Below are positions 28,217-36,192 of a DNA stretch of 64,000 nt, piece after piece; the first letter of the stretch is position 1, and every line of letters begins with the position of its first letter. The translations under genes were made by a program, and so were the position numbers. The notes below the pieces were generated by a model. That model saw nothing but the letters and a program-made list of their open reading frames with translations, was not told where the DNA came from and did no database searches. The stretch lies in assembly GCA_964244065.1 (NCBI GenBank), contig CAXTHH010000003.1:1-64000 (forward strand), written 5' to 3'. The DNA comes from JASLDZ01 sp964244065. Its GTDB lineage: Bacteria > Pseudomonadota > Alphaproteobacteria > Caulobacterales > Caulobacteraceae.

Positions 28217-28570
28217 TCAGCGCCGCCCCGGCTTGCCCGACCGGGTGCGGAGCGCCGCCTCCAGGCCCAGACGGCCCCAGCGCTGCGCCTCGTCGGGATC
28301 GTCGTGCGCCGAGGCGGGCAGGCGCCAGTAGCGCAGGGTCTGCACCCGCCCCTCCCCGTCGATGAAGCCGAAGGGCTCGGAGCCGGCGGCGCGGAACTCG
28401 CCCTCGGTGGCGTCGTCGGCCTTCACATAGACGTCCCCGTCGTCGGCGACCGCGAAGAACAGGTCGTCGGCGTAGACGCCGAGCGCGCCGAACATCCGCC
28501 TGCAACGCAGGTCGCCCAGCCCGCAAAACAACTCCATCACGCGGTCGGCCAGCCCCGGATCGACCGCCAC
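28217..28570 (-). CDS. TfoX/Sxy N-terminal domain protein
   Basis: 117 residues matching the TfoX N-terminal domain: DRVMELFCGLGDLRCRRMFGALGVYADDLFFAV, then a VYVKADD strand and the FGFIDGEGRVQTLRYWRLP segment. TfoX/Sxy proteins activate competence with CRP in gammaproteobacteria; stand-alone alphaproteobacterial members have no proven role. GTG start 28570, four bases after the sufA stop, so it is read as the tail of the suf operon. Confidence 0.85.
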   Translation of the reverse strand: MAVDPGLADRVMELFCGLGDLRCRRMFGALGVYADDLFFAVADDGDVYVKADDATEGEFRAAGSEPFGFIDGEGRVQTLRYWRLPASAHDDPDEAQRWGRLGLEAALRTRSGKPGRR

Positions 28571-28574
28571 GGGC

Positions 28575-28964
28575 CTACTCGGGGCGTTCCAGGGCGGGAA
28601 CGATGGTGACGCTCTCGCCGCAGCCGCAGGCGTCGGTCTCGTTCGGGTTCCTGAAGACGAACTTGGAGGCGAGCCTGGTGGTCTCGTAGTCGATCTCCGA
28701 GCCGATCAGGAACAGCACCGCCTTGGGCTCGATCAGGATGCGCACGCCCTTCTCCTCGACCACCTCGTCGATCGGGCCGGCGGCGTCGGCGTACTCGAAC
28801 ACGTACTCCTGCCCCGCGCAGCCGCCGTTCTTCACGCCCACGCGCAGGTAGGGCTTGGCGCTGCGCTCCATGATCTCTCGCACGCGCGCGGCGGCGCTGT
28901 CGGTCAGGGTGACCACCGCCGGGCGGGGCCGGCGGACGCGGGGGGCGAGGGCAGCGGTTTCCAT
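28575..28964 (-). CDS. sufA: Iron-sulfur carrier SufA (HesB/IscA family)
   Basis: 129 residues. A-type carrier that accepts Fe-S clusters from SufBCD and passes them to target enzymes. Three invariant cysteines are present: Cys49 (NGGCAGQEY) and Cys113/Cys115 (DACGCGES). The first 18 residues are an extra basic, proline-containing lead relative to E. coli SufA. It follows sufT by 8 bases on the same strand. Confidence 0.94.
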   Translation of the reverse strand: METAALAPRVRRPRPAVVTLTDSAAARVREIMERSAKPYLRVGVKNGGCAGQEYVFEYADAAGPIDEVVEEKGVRILIEPKAVLFLIGSEIDYETTRLASKFVFRNPNETDACGCGESVTIVPALERPE

Positions 28965-28972
28965 CGTTCGCC

Positions 28973-29380
28973 TCAGAACATGTTCAGCTGGAGCTTGGCT
29001 TCGTCGCTCATCTTCGAAGGGTCCCAGGGCGGGTCGAACGTCAGGTCCACGTGGCAGGAGCGGACGCCGGGCACCTGGGTCACCGCGTCCTGCACCCAGC
29101 CCGGCATGTCGCCCGCCACCGGGCAGCCGGGAGCGGTCAGCGTCATCTCCACGATCACGTCCCGGTCGTCGGAGATGTCCACCTTGTAGATCAGCCCCAG
29201 CTCGTAGATGTCGACCGGGATCTCGGGATCGAACACGCTCTTCAGCGCGGCGATCAGCTCCTCGGTGAGCCGGTCCAGCTCTTCCTGAGGGATGGCGGAG
29301 ACCTGCGCGTCGGCCGCGGCGGCCGGAGGCGCCTCGCCCGTGTGCAGCATGTCGCGATGCGCGCCCGCGTCGTCCATCAC
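28973..29380 (-). CDS. sufT: SUF-associated MIP18/DUF59 protein SufT
   Basis: 135 residues. The core DUF59 domain starts around residue 40 with ELIAALKSVFDPEIPVDIYELGLIY and carries the conserved cysteine in LTAPGCPVAGDMP; it ends in FDPPWDPSKMSDEAKLQL. SufT-type proteins aid maturation of Fe-S proteins in cells that rely on SUF. The N-terminal 35 residues are an alanine-rich extension. GTG 29380 (GTGA overlap with sufS) or the adjacent ATG 29377 is the start. Confidence 0.92.
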   Translation of the reverse strand: MMDDAGAHRDMLHTGEAPPAAAADAQVSAIPQEELDRLTEELIAALKSVFDPEIPVDIYELGLIYKVDISDDRDVIVEMTLTAPGCPVAGDMPGWVQDAVTQVPGVRSCHVDLTFDPPWDPSKMSDEAKLQLNMF

Positions 29381-30591
29381 TGGAAGAACTCCCTGGCCTT
29401 GAGCAGCGCGTCGGCGAAGGCGTCGGCCTCCTCCACGGTGTTATATAGGGCGAAGCTGGCGCGCGCCGAAGCCGTGAGGCCGAAGCGCTTGGCCAGGGGC
29501 TCGGCGCAGTGGGTGCCCGCCCGCACGGCCACGCCGTAGCGGTCCAGCACCTGGGCCACGTCGTGCGCGTGCGCGCCCTCCACCGCGAAGGTCAGGATGG
29601 CGCCCTTGTCGGGATGGTCGCCGATCATCCGCAGCCAGTTCTCACCTCGCAGGCGCTCGACCGCTCGGGTGTAGACGGCGTGCTCGTGCGCCCCGATGGC
29701 CTCGCGGTCCTGCGCCATCAGCCATTCGGCGGCCGCGCCGAAGCCGATCGCCTCCAGGATCGCGGGCGTCCCGGCCTCGAACTTGTGCGCACCCTCCGCG
29801 TAGGTGATCGCATCGGTTCCGACCGAGCCGATCATCTCGCCGCCTCCCTGGTAGGGGTGCATCTCGTCCAGGAGCTCGCGCCGCGCCCACAGGGCGCCGA
29901 TGCCGGTCGGGCCGTACAGCTTGTGGCCCGAGAAGACGTAGAAGTCGCAGCCAAGCGCCTGGACGTCCAGCGCTTTGTGCACCGCCGCCTGGCACCCGTC
30001 GAGCAGCAGCAGAGCGCCGGCGGCGTGCACCTGCTCGGCCACGGCGGGCGAGTCCACGCCCCAGCCGGTGACGTTGCTCATGTGCGTCAGCGCCACCATG
30101 CGCGTGCGCTCGCCGAGCAGCCCGGGGAGCGCGTCCATGTCGATGGCGCCGTCGTCGCGCACGGGCAGGAAGCGCAGGATCACGCCCTTGCGCTCCCGCA
30201 GGAAATGCCAAGGCACGATGTTGGCGTGGTGCTCGAGCTCGCTGACGATCACCTCGTCGCCCTCGCGCCAGTGCAGGCCGAGGCTGGCGGCGACGAGGTT
30301 GATCGCCTCGGTCGCGCCCTTGGTGAAGACCAGCTCGCCCTCGCGGGCGTTGATCAGCCGCGCCACGGATTTGCGAGCCTGTTCATAGGCTTCCGTCGTC
30401 TCGTTCGCGAGCGTGTGCAGGCCGCGGTGGACGTTGCTGTAGCTGCCCTCCATGGCCGAGGTCATGGCGTCGATCACCGCCCGGGGCTTCTGGGCGGAGG
30501 CCGCGCTGTCCAGGTAGACCAGCGGGCGGCCGTTCACTTGGCGCTTGAGGATCGGGAACTGCGCCCGCGCCGCCTGGACGTCGAAGCTCAT
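29377..30591 (-). CDS. sufS: Cysteine desulfurase SufS
   Basis: 404-residue PLP enzyme (group II) that takes sulfur from cysteine for cluster assembly. PLP lysine in FSGHKLYGPTG, cofactor-stacking histidine in SELEHHANIVPWH, and the active-site cysteine in AGTHCAEPLAKR, the short-loop arrangement of SufS. Start ATG 30591 overlaps the sufD stop (ATGA). No SufE or SufU is present in the operon; SufT/SufA follow. It is the second desulfurase of this operon. Confidence 0.96.
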   Translation of the reverse strand: MSFDVQAARAQFPILKRQVNGRPLVYLDSAASAQKPRAVIDAMTSAMEGSYSNVHRGLHTLANETTEAYEQARKSVARLINAREGELVFTKGATEAINLVAASLGLHWREGDEVIVSELEHHANIVPWHFLRERKGVILRFLPVRDDGAIDMDALPGLLGERTRMVALTHMSNVTGWGVDSPAVAEQVHAAGALLLLDGCQAAVHKALDVQALGCDFYVFSGHKLYGPTGIGALWARRELLDEMHPYQGGGEMIGSVGTDAITYAEGAHKFEAGTPAILEAIGFGAAAEWLMAQDREAIGAHEHAVYTRAVERLRGENWLRMIGDHPDKGAILTFAVEGAHAHDVAQVLDRYGVAVRAGTHCAEPLAKRFGLTASARASFALYNTVEEADAFADALLKAREFFQ

Positions 30592-31706
30592 GACGCGACC
30601 GCCTGAAGCTGGCCGTCGAGCCACGCGGCCAGCGCCTCGCGCGCGCCTTCGTGCTCAACTCGTTCGATCACCTCGCCCAGAAACGCACGCATGAGCAAAG
30701 CCTTGCCCTCGACCTCTGCGATCCCGCGGGAGCGGATGTAGAACAGCTGCTCCTCGTCGAGCGCGCCCACGGTGGCGCCGTGCGCGCACTGGACGTCGTC
30801 GGCGTAGATCTCGAGCTCGGGCTTGGCGTTCACCTCCGCGCCCTCGTTCAGGATCAGGGCGTCGTGGCGCAGCCGGGCGTCCGTGCCGTCCGCGCCCTCG
30901 GCCACCACGATGCGGCCCTGGAACACCGCCCGGGCGCGGCCGCCCGCGACGCCCTTGGCCATCTCCGAGGTGGTCCCGTCCAGGCCGCGGTGCTCGACCA
31001 CGCTGGTGAGGTCCGCATGGCGGTCGTGGAGCACGTAGACCGCGTCCATCCGCACATGCGCGCCGGCCCCGGGATGCACCAGCCGCGTCTCGTGCCGCTG
31101 GAGGCGGGCGCCGGTGGTGGCGACGGTCTGGGCGAAGCGGGCGCGGGCCGCCAGGTGCACGTCGGCCGTGGAGACGCTGACCGCCTGCACCGCATCCGCC
31201 TGCACGACGATCCGCTCCAGCGAGGCGCCCTCGCCCAGGCGGATGTCGAGGTCGGCGGCGGCCACGTAGGCGCCCTCCCCCTCGTAGCTCTCCAGCAGCA
31301 CGGCGGAGGCGCCGGCGGGCACGGCCACGCACAGCTCGCAGGCGTGCGCCCCCGCGCCCGCGCTGAGGAAGCGGAGCGCCACCGTCTCGCCGTCGGCCAG
31401 CTCCAGCGCGGCCACGTCAGCCCGGCCGTTCGGGACGCGCACCTCGCGGGTGGCGCCCGCGCCGGCGAACGGGTCGGCCCCGCCCGTGGAGGTGGAACCG
31501 CTCGCGGGCGGAATGGTGCGGACGGCGCCGCGCAGGTCGGTCCAGCGCCAGGCCTCGTCGCGCCGGCCGGGCAGCAGCGTCACGTCGCAGGCGCGGATCG
31601 CCTGGGCCAGATGCGCGCGCGTGGGGTGCGCCGCCTCCGGCTCGCGGCCGCTGACCGTCGCCCCGACCTCGGAGTCATTGGCGGCCTTGAGGGCGAGCGC
31701 GCTCAT
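30588..31706 (-). CDS. sufD: Fe-S cluster assembly protein SufD
   Basis: 372 residues. Scaffold subunit of the SufBC2D complex. The right-handed beta-helix region is rich in alternating hydrophobics and shows the conserved VFQGRIVVAEGADGTDA and CAHGATVGALDEEQLFYIRSRG stretches, including the conserved cysteine and histidine before the C-terminal helical domain. The N-terminal region is divergent, as usual for SufD. It overlaps sufC upstream and sufS downstream by 4 bases each. Confidence 0.95.
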   Translation of the reverse strand: MSALALKAANDSEVGATVSGREPEAAHPTRAHLAQAIRACDVTLLPGRRDEAWRWTDLRGAVRTIPPASGSTSTGGADPFAGAGATREVRVPNGRADVAALELADGETVALRFLSAGAGAHACELCVAVPAGASAVLLESYEGEGAYVAAADLDIRLGEGASLERIVVQADAVQAVSVSTADVHLAARARFAQTVATTGARLQRHETRLVHPGAGAHVRMDAVYVLHDRHADLTSVVEHRGLDGTTSEMAKGVAGGRARAVFQGRIVVAEGADGTDARLRHDALILNEGAEVNAKPELEIYADDVQCAHGATVGALDEEQLFYIRSRGIAEVEGKALLMRAFLGEVIERVEHEGAREALAAWLDGQLQAVAS

Positions 31707-32455
31707 GCGGCCTCGCGCACGCCGTACTTGTCGTAGCCCGCGCGCTCCAGCTCCAGGGCCAGCTCCGGCCCGCCGCTGTCGACGATGCGGCCGCCCACCA
31801 GCACGTGGACCCGGTCGGGGCGGATGTAGTCCAAAAGCCGCTGGTAGTGCGTGATCACCAGCATGGCGCGGTCGGGGCTGCGCATGCCGTTCACCCCGTC
31901 CGCGACGATGCGCAGGGCGTCGATGTCCAGCCCCGAGTCGGTCTCATCGAGGATCAGCAGGCGCGGCGCGAGCATCGCCATCTGCAGAATCTCCATCCGC
32001 TTCTTCTCGCCGCCCGAGAAGCCGACGTTGAGCCCGCGCTTGAGCATCTCGAAATCGACCTTCAGGTCGGCCGCCGCCTTGCGCGACGCCTTGAGGAACT
32101 CGGGCGCGGAGATCTCCGCCTCGCCGCGCACCCGCCGCTGCGCGTTCATGGCGGTGCGGAGGAAGGTGAGCGCCGGCACGCCGGGAATCTCCAGCGGGTA
32201 CTGGAAGGAGAGGAACACGCCCTTGGCGGCCCGCTCGCTGGGGTCGAGCGCCAGCAGGTCCTCGCCGTCCAGCGTGGCCGCACCGCCGGTCACGTCGTAC
32301 CCGCCCCGCCCGGCCAGCGTGTAGCTGAGCGTCGACTTGCCCGCGCCATTGGGCCCCATGACCGCGTGCACCTCGCCGGCGGGCACCTCGAGGCTGAGGC
32401 CGCGGAGGATCGGCGTGTCGCCGACGGAGACGTGGAGGTCGGTGATGGAGAGCAT
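31703..32455 (-). CDS. sufC: Fe-S cluster assembly ATPase SufC
   Basis: 250-residue ABC-type ATPase that drives SufBCD. Walker A GPNGAGKST (about residues 34-42), Q-loop FLSFQYP, signature FSGGEKKRMEI and Walker B LLILDETDSGLD are all intact. The start lies 11 bases after the toxin stop of the inserted toxin-antitoxin pair rather than directly after sufB, so its translation is not coupled to sufB as in the common order. Confidence 0.97.
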   Translation of the reverse strand: MLSITDLHVSVGDTPILRGLSLEVPAGEVHAVMGPNGAGKSTLSYTLAGRGGYDVTGGAATLDGEDLLALDPSERAAKGVFLSFQYPLEIPGVPALTFLRTAMNAQRRVRGEAEISAPEFLKASRKAAADLKVDFEMLKRGLNVGFSGGEKKRMEILQMAMLAPRLLILDETDSGLDIDALRIVADGVNGMRSPDRAMLVITHYQRLLDYIRPDRVHVLVGGRIVDSGGPELALELERAGYDKYGVREAA

Positions 32456-32466
32456 TGTCTAGGCGG

Positions 32467-32769
32467 TCACTCGGAGAAGGGGTCGACGGTCGAGAGGTCT
32501 TGCCGCTGGTCGTACAGCGCGAGCACACGAACCTGATCGGCGACGTGCTCCAGCACGAGCAGCTTGCGCCAGCGCCGCACGCTCTGCTCGAGAGCTCCGC
32601 GCCAGCGCGCCGGACGCGCGACGCCAGGCCGGCGCGCCACGGCGTCGGCGGCAGCGCGCAGGTCGATCAAGGCTTCGTCGAGCAGCTCGGGCCGGATGTC
32701 GGCGAGGTGGTCGAGATAGGCGGTCAGCTGTCGTTCGGCACGTCGGGTCCATACCGCCTCACCGTCCAT
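32467..32769 (-). CDS. RelE/ParE-family toxin, inside the suf operon
   Basis: 100 residues from ATG 32769, inside the antitoxin gene (11-base overlap). ParE/RelE pattern: an N-terminal W-T-R-R-A-E-R-Q-L-T-A-Y-L helix, a middle RPGVARPARWRGALEQSVRRWRKLLVLEHV strand region, and a C-terminal VRVLALYDQRQDL strand that ends like plasmid-stabilisation toxins. Such toxins target gyrase (ParE) or ribosome-bound mRNA (RelE); which applies is not clear. The antitoxin-first order with overlap is standard for a type II module. Confidence 0.72.
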   Translation of the reverse strand: MDGEAVWTRRAERQLTAYLDHLADIRPELLDEALIDLRAAADAVARRPGVARPARWRGALEQSVRRWRKLLVLEHVADQVRVLALYDQRQDLSTVDPFSE

Positions 32770-32974
32770 AACGCTTGGCGAGTCGGGCGAAGACCTCGGA
32801 GGACGGGCTGAACCGACCCGCTCGCGAGTCCTCAAGCCCCTCCTTGATCATGGCGATCAGGTCCTCGGGCATGCCGGCTTCGCGCGCGAGCTGCTCGGCG
32901 CGCGGGTCTTGCGGAGACATCACCTCGGCTTCGTGGTCGAAGGCCGCCTCGGGTTCGTGCACGCCTTCGGCCAT
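32759..32974 (-). CDS. Antitoxin partner of the RelE/ParE-type toxin
   Basis: 71-residue acidic protein, ATG 32974 overlapping the sufB stop (ATGA). Helical, with an acidic N-terminus and a C-terminal SSEVFARLAKRYGR tail, the VFxRL-type ending frequent in ParD/RelB-like antitoxins that wrap the toxin. No obvious DNA-binding ribbon-helix-helix is seen at the N-terminus, so autoregulation may be weak or supplied by the operon promoter. Assignment depends on the overlapping toxin gene. Confidence 0.65.
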   Translation of the reverse strand: MAEGVHEPEAAFDHEAEVMSPQDPRAEQLAREAGMPEDLIAMIKEGLEDSRAGRFSPSSEVFARLAKRYGR

Positions 32975-34440
32975 CACCCCACGCTCCCTTCCAGGCTCAC
33001 CGCCACCAGCTTCTGCGCCTCGACCGCGAACTCCATCGGGAGCTCCTGCAGCACGTCGCGGACGAAGCCGTTGACCAGCAGGGCCACGGCCTCCTCGGCG
33101 TTCAGGCCGCGCTGCATGCAGTAGAACAGCTGGGCGTCCGACAGGCGTGTGGTGGTGGCCTCGTGCTCGAACTGGGCGCTGGGCGTCTTGGCCTCGATGT
33201 AGGGCACGGTGTGCGCCGCGCATGACTTGCCGATGAGCAAGGAGTCGCACTGGGTGAAGTTGCGCGCGCGCTTGGCCTTGCCGTGCGCGCTCACCAGGCC
33301 GCGATAGGTGTTGGACGAGCGGCCGGCGCTGATGCCCTTGGACACGATGCGCGAGCGGGTGTCTTCGCCAAGGTGGATCATCTTGGTGCCCGTGTCCGCC
33401 TGCTGGCGGCCGTTCGTCACCGCGATCGAGTAGAACTCGCCCTGGCTGCCGTTCCCGCGCAGGATGCAGCTCGGATATTTCCAGGTGATGGCGCTGCCCG
33501 TCTCCACCTGCGTCCAGCTCACCTTGGATCGGTCGCCGCGGCAGTCGGCGCGCTTGGTGACGAAGTTGTAGATGCCGCCCCGGCCCTCGGCGTCGCCCGG
33601 GTACCAGTTCTGCACGGTGGAGTACTTGATCTCCGCGTCGTCGAGCACCACCAACTCCACCACCGCGGCGTGCAGCTGATTCTCGTCGCGCATGGGGGCG
33701 GTGCAGCCCTCCAGGTAGCTGACGTAGCTGCCCTTGTCGGCGATGATCAGCGTGCGCTCGAACTGGCCCGTGTTCTCGGCGTTGATGCGGAAGTAGGTGC
33801 TCAGCTCCATCGGGCAGCGCACGCCGGGCGGGATGTAGACGAACGAACCGTCGGAGAAGACGGCGCTGTTAAGGCAGGCGAAGTAGTTGTCGCTGACGGG
33901 CACCACAGTGCCCAGGTACTTGCGCACAAGCTCCGGATGCTCCTTCAGCGCCTCGCTGATGGGCATGAAGATCACGCCGGCCTTGGCGAGCTCGGCCTTG
34001 AAGGTGGTGACCACCGAGACGCTGTCGAACACCGCGTCCACCGCGACGCGGCCGGTGCCCTTCACGCCCAGCAGCACCTCCTGCTCGTGCAGCGGGATGC
34101 CGAGCTTGGCGTAGGTCTTCAGGATCTCGGGGTCGACCTCGTCCAGGCTGTCCAGCTCGGGCTTGGCCTTGGGCGCGGCGTAGTAGTGCAGGTCCTGGTA
34201 GTCGATCTTCGGGTAGCCGAGCTTGGCCCAGTTCGGCTCCTCCAGCGCGAACCAGCGCTCCAGCGCCTCCAGGCGCCAGGCCAGCATCCACTCGGGCTCG
34301 CCCTTCTTGGCGGAGATGAAGCGCACGGTGTCGGCGTCCAGCCCCTTGGGCGCGAACTCCTGCTCGATGTCGGTGGAGAAGCCGTAGGCGTAGGCCTCCA
34401 GCGCCTGGACGGTGGCGACGGTCTCGCGGGCGGCGGCCAT
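32974..34440 (-). CDS. sufB: Fe-S cluster assembly protein SufB
   Basis: 488 residues from ATG 34440; the open frame further upstream is antisense of the desulfurase. Main scaffold of SufBC2D. It shows the typical GVKGTGRVAVDAVFDSVSVVTTF, the SYLEGCTAPMRDENQLHAAVVEL segment with the conserved cysteine, CRGDRSKVSWTQVETGSAITWKYPS, and NFTQCDSLLIGKSCAAHTVPY near the C-terminus. It follows the group I desulfurase gene by 2 bases. Confidence 0.98.
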   Translation of the reverse strand: MAAARETVATVQALEAYAYGFSTDIEQEFAPKGLDADTVRFISAKKGEPEWMLAWRLEALERWFALEEPNWAKLGYPKIDYQDLHYYAAPKAKPELDSLDEVDPEILKTYAKLGIPLHEQEVLLGVKGTGRVAVDAVFDSVSVVTTFKAELAKAGVIFMPISEALKEHPELVRKYLGTVVPVSDNYFACLNSAVFSDGSFVYIPPGVRCPMELSTYFRINAENTGQFERTLIIADKGSYVSYLEGCTAPMRDENQLHAAVVELVVLDDAEIKYSTVQNWYPGDAEGRGGIYNFVTKRADCRGDRSKVSWTQVETGSAITWKYPSCILRGNGSQGEFYSIAVTNGRQQADTGTKMIHLGEDTRSRIVSKGISAGRSSNTYRGLVSAHGKAKRARNFTQCDSLLIGKSCAAHTVPYIEAKTPSAQFEHEATTTRLSDAQLFYCMQRGLNAEEAVALLVNGFVRDVLQELPMEFAVEAQKLVAVSLEGSVG

Positions 34441-34442
34441 GA

Positions 34443-35594
34443 TTATGCGTACTCGGGGGTGCTCGCGCGGCGAAAGGCGCGCGCGTGGATGTGAAGCCAG
34501 GCGTCGGCGAAGCGCGCCCAGTCGGATTCGGTCGTGGACCACCCTCCGGAGGCGCGCAGGGCGCCCGCGGCGAGGGGGCCCAAGCCCATGGCCTCGAGCA
34601 CGCCGGACGGCTTGACCCTGCCGGACGAGCAGGCGCTGCCGGCGGAGACCATCACGCCCTCCAAGTCGAGCCCCATCACCTGCAGGTGGGAGGCGAAACC
34701 CTCGGCGGCGATGGACAGCGTCGCGGGGGTGCGCGGCGCGCCCTCCCCGGCCACGCGCACGCCGGCCGCCTTCAGGCGCGCTGCGGCGGCGTCCCGCCAG
34801 GCGGCCTGCTCGGCCATGTGCGGCAGGTGCTCGGCGGCGAGCCGTGCGGCGGCGGCGAAGCCGGCGATGCCGGGCGCGTTCTCGGTGCCCGCGCGCCGGC
34901 CGCGCTCGTGTCCGCCGCCGTGCAGGGCGCGCACGGGCTCGACCCGCTCCGACCAGTGCAGCGAACCCACGCCCTGCGGGCCGCCCAGCTTGTGCGCGGA
35001 CAGCGCGAGCGTGTCGGCGCCCAGCGCCTCCACGTCGACGGCGATCTTCCCGGCGGCGGCCACCGCGTCCACGTGCAGCCATCCGCCCGCCTCGCGCACC
35101 AGGGCGGCGGCCTCGGCCACCGGGTGGATCACGCCGGTCTCGTTGTTGGCGAGCATGAGCGCCACGAAGGGACGGCCGTCGGCGGCGTCCCAGCGGCGCA
35201 GGCGGTCGGCGAGCCAGCCGAGGTGGGCCACGCCGCGCCGGTCCACGGGCACGGCCTCGACGGGCAGGCCGGTGGCGGCCGCCGCAGCGGAGACGGCCAC
35301 GTGCTCGGTGGCGCCGACCAGCAGTCGGCGCGCGCCGGAGGCGACGGCGCTCGTCACCGCCAGGTTGTCGGCCTCCACCCCGCCGGAGGTGAACAGGGTG
35401 CGCTCCGGGTCGGCGCCGACCAGCGTGGCCACCGCCGCGCGGGCGCGCTCGATCCGGTCGCGCGCGGCGCGGCCGGCGGCGTGGACGGACGACGCGTTGC
35501 CGCCCAGCTCCAGTTCGCGCGCGACGGCCGCGGCGACCTGCGGCCGGACGGGCGAGGTGGCGGCGTGGTCGAGATAGACGGGCGTGGGACGCAT
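34443..35594 (-). CDS. Cysteine desulfurase, NifS/IscS type (group I)
   Basis: 383-residue PLP enzyme from ATG 35594. Group I features: NETGVIHP, PLP lysine in LSAHKLGGPQGVG, and the long catalytic loop SAGSACSSGRVKPSGVLEAMG, whose cysteine carries the persulfide. Encoded between iscR and sufB, as in many alphaproteobacteria that have SUF but no full ISC system. With SufS downstream, this operon has two sulfur donors. The start overlaps the iscR stop by one base (TGATG). Confidence 0.93.
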   Translation of the reverse strand: MRPTPVYLDHAATSPVRPQVAAAVARELELGGNASSVHAAGRAARDRIERARAAVATLVGADPERTLFTSGGVEADNLAVTSAVASGARRLLVGATEHVAVSAAAAATGLPVEAVPVDRRGVAHLGWLADRLRRWDAADGRPFVALMLANNETGVIHPVAEAAALVREAGGWLHVDAVAAAGKIAVDVEALGADTLALSAHKLGGPQGVGSLHWSERVEPVRALHGGGHERGRRAGTENAPGIAGFAAAARLAAEHLPHMAEQAAWRDAAAARLKAAGVRVAGEGAPRTPATLSIAAEGFASHLQVMGLDLEGVMVSAGSACSSGRVKPSGVLEAMGLGPLAAGALRASGGWSTTESDWARFADAWLHIHARAFRRASTPEYA

Positions 35595-36046
35595 CAAGCG
35601 GCCTCCGCCCCGAGCCCCACGGCGGGCGCGTCGAAGCGACCCGCCACGACGTCCGCCAGGGTCACGCCCGACAGGAACCGCTCGATGGCCAGGCCCAGCG
35701 CGTCCCACAGCCCGTGGGTCAGGCAGCGTTCGCCGCGCTGCAGGCAGCCCGAACCCTCCCGGCAGCGGGTCACCTCGGTGGGCTCGTCCACCGCGGAGAT
35801 CACGGCGAACACGGGGATGTCGGCCGCGGGCCGCGCCAGCACGTAGCCGCCGCCCGGGCCGCGGGCGCCCACCACAAGGCCGCCGCGGCGAAGGCGGGCG
35901 AAGATCTGCTCCAGGTAGGCCAGGCTGATCTCCTGCCGGCCGGCGATCGCCGCCAGGCTGGTGGCGCGCGCACCGGCCCGATCCGCCTGGCGCGCCAGGT
36001 CGGCCATCGCCATCACCGCGTATCGGCCCTTGGTGGAAAGGTGCAT
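35594..36046 (-). CDS. iscR: Rrf2-family regulator IscR-like
   Basis: 150 residues. N-terminal winged helix (MHLSTKGRYAVMAMADLA, then ISLAYLEQIFARLRRGGLVVGARGPGGGY) and three cysteines C-x5-C-x6-C in CREGSGCLQRGERCLTHGLW, which would hold a 2Fe-2S cluster. The E. coli protein has C-x5-C-x5-C, so the spacing here is one residue longer. First gene of the suf operon and very likely its own repressor, sensing cluster status. A good promoter and dyads lie just upstream. Confidence 0.9.
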   Translation of the reverse strand: MHLSTKGRYAVMAMADLARQADRAGARATSLAAIAGRQEISLAYLEQIFARLRRGGLVVGARGPGGGYVLARPAADIPVFAVISAVDEPTEVTRCREGSGCLQRGERCLTHGLWDALGLAIERFLSGVTLADVVAGRFDAPAVGLGAEAA

Positions 36047-36115
36047 CGCCCCGTTTTCAGGAATCTGGAGATCGGCGGCGCGGACATGCTACAGGCCCGC
36101 CCCTGTTGAGGCCGG

Positions 36116-36144
36116 GAGATAGGATTTCCGACCCCGCAGGTCAA
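36116..36144 (-). promoter_or_regulatory. Predicted sigma-70 promoter of the iscR-suf operon
   Basis: Read on the minus strand: -35 TTGACC (36139-36144), 17-base spacer, -10 TATCTC (36116-36121), about 70 bases before the iscR start. GACC-5-GGTC (36130-36142) overlaps the -35 and spacer and is a candidate IscR-type operator. Position and spacing are good; activity is inferred. Confidence 0.6.
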
Positions 36145-36147
36145 CTT

Positions 36148-36161
36148 TTCGCAGCTGCGAA
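36148..36161. promoter_or_regulatory. Perfect 14-bp palindrome between iscR and the hydrolase gene
   Basis: TTCGCAGCTGCGAA, directly upstream of the iscR -35 box and 31 bases before the divergent hydrolase start. Flanking bases extend the symmetry imperfectly. Placed to act on either promoter; the binding protein is unknown. Confidence 0.5.
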
Positions 36162-36192
36162 GAGCTCGCAATCACCGCCAGGAGTTCTGCAA

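Noticed and set aside
34441..35082. N-terminal extension of sufB to 702 residues
   Set aside because: It overlaps the desulfurase gene in another frame and is arginine-rich; the ATG at 34440 gives the standard SufB N-terminus.
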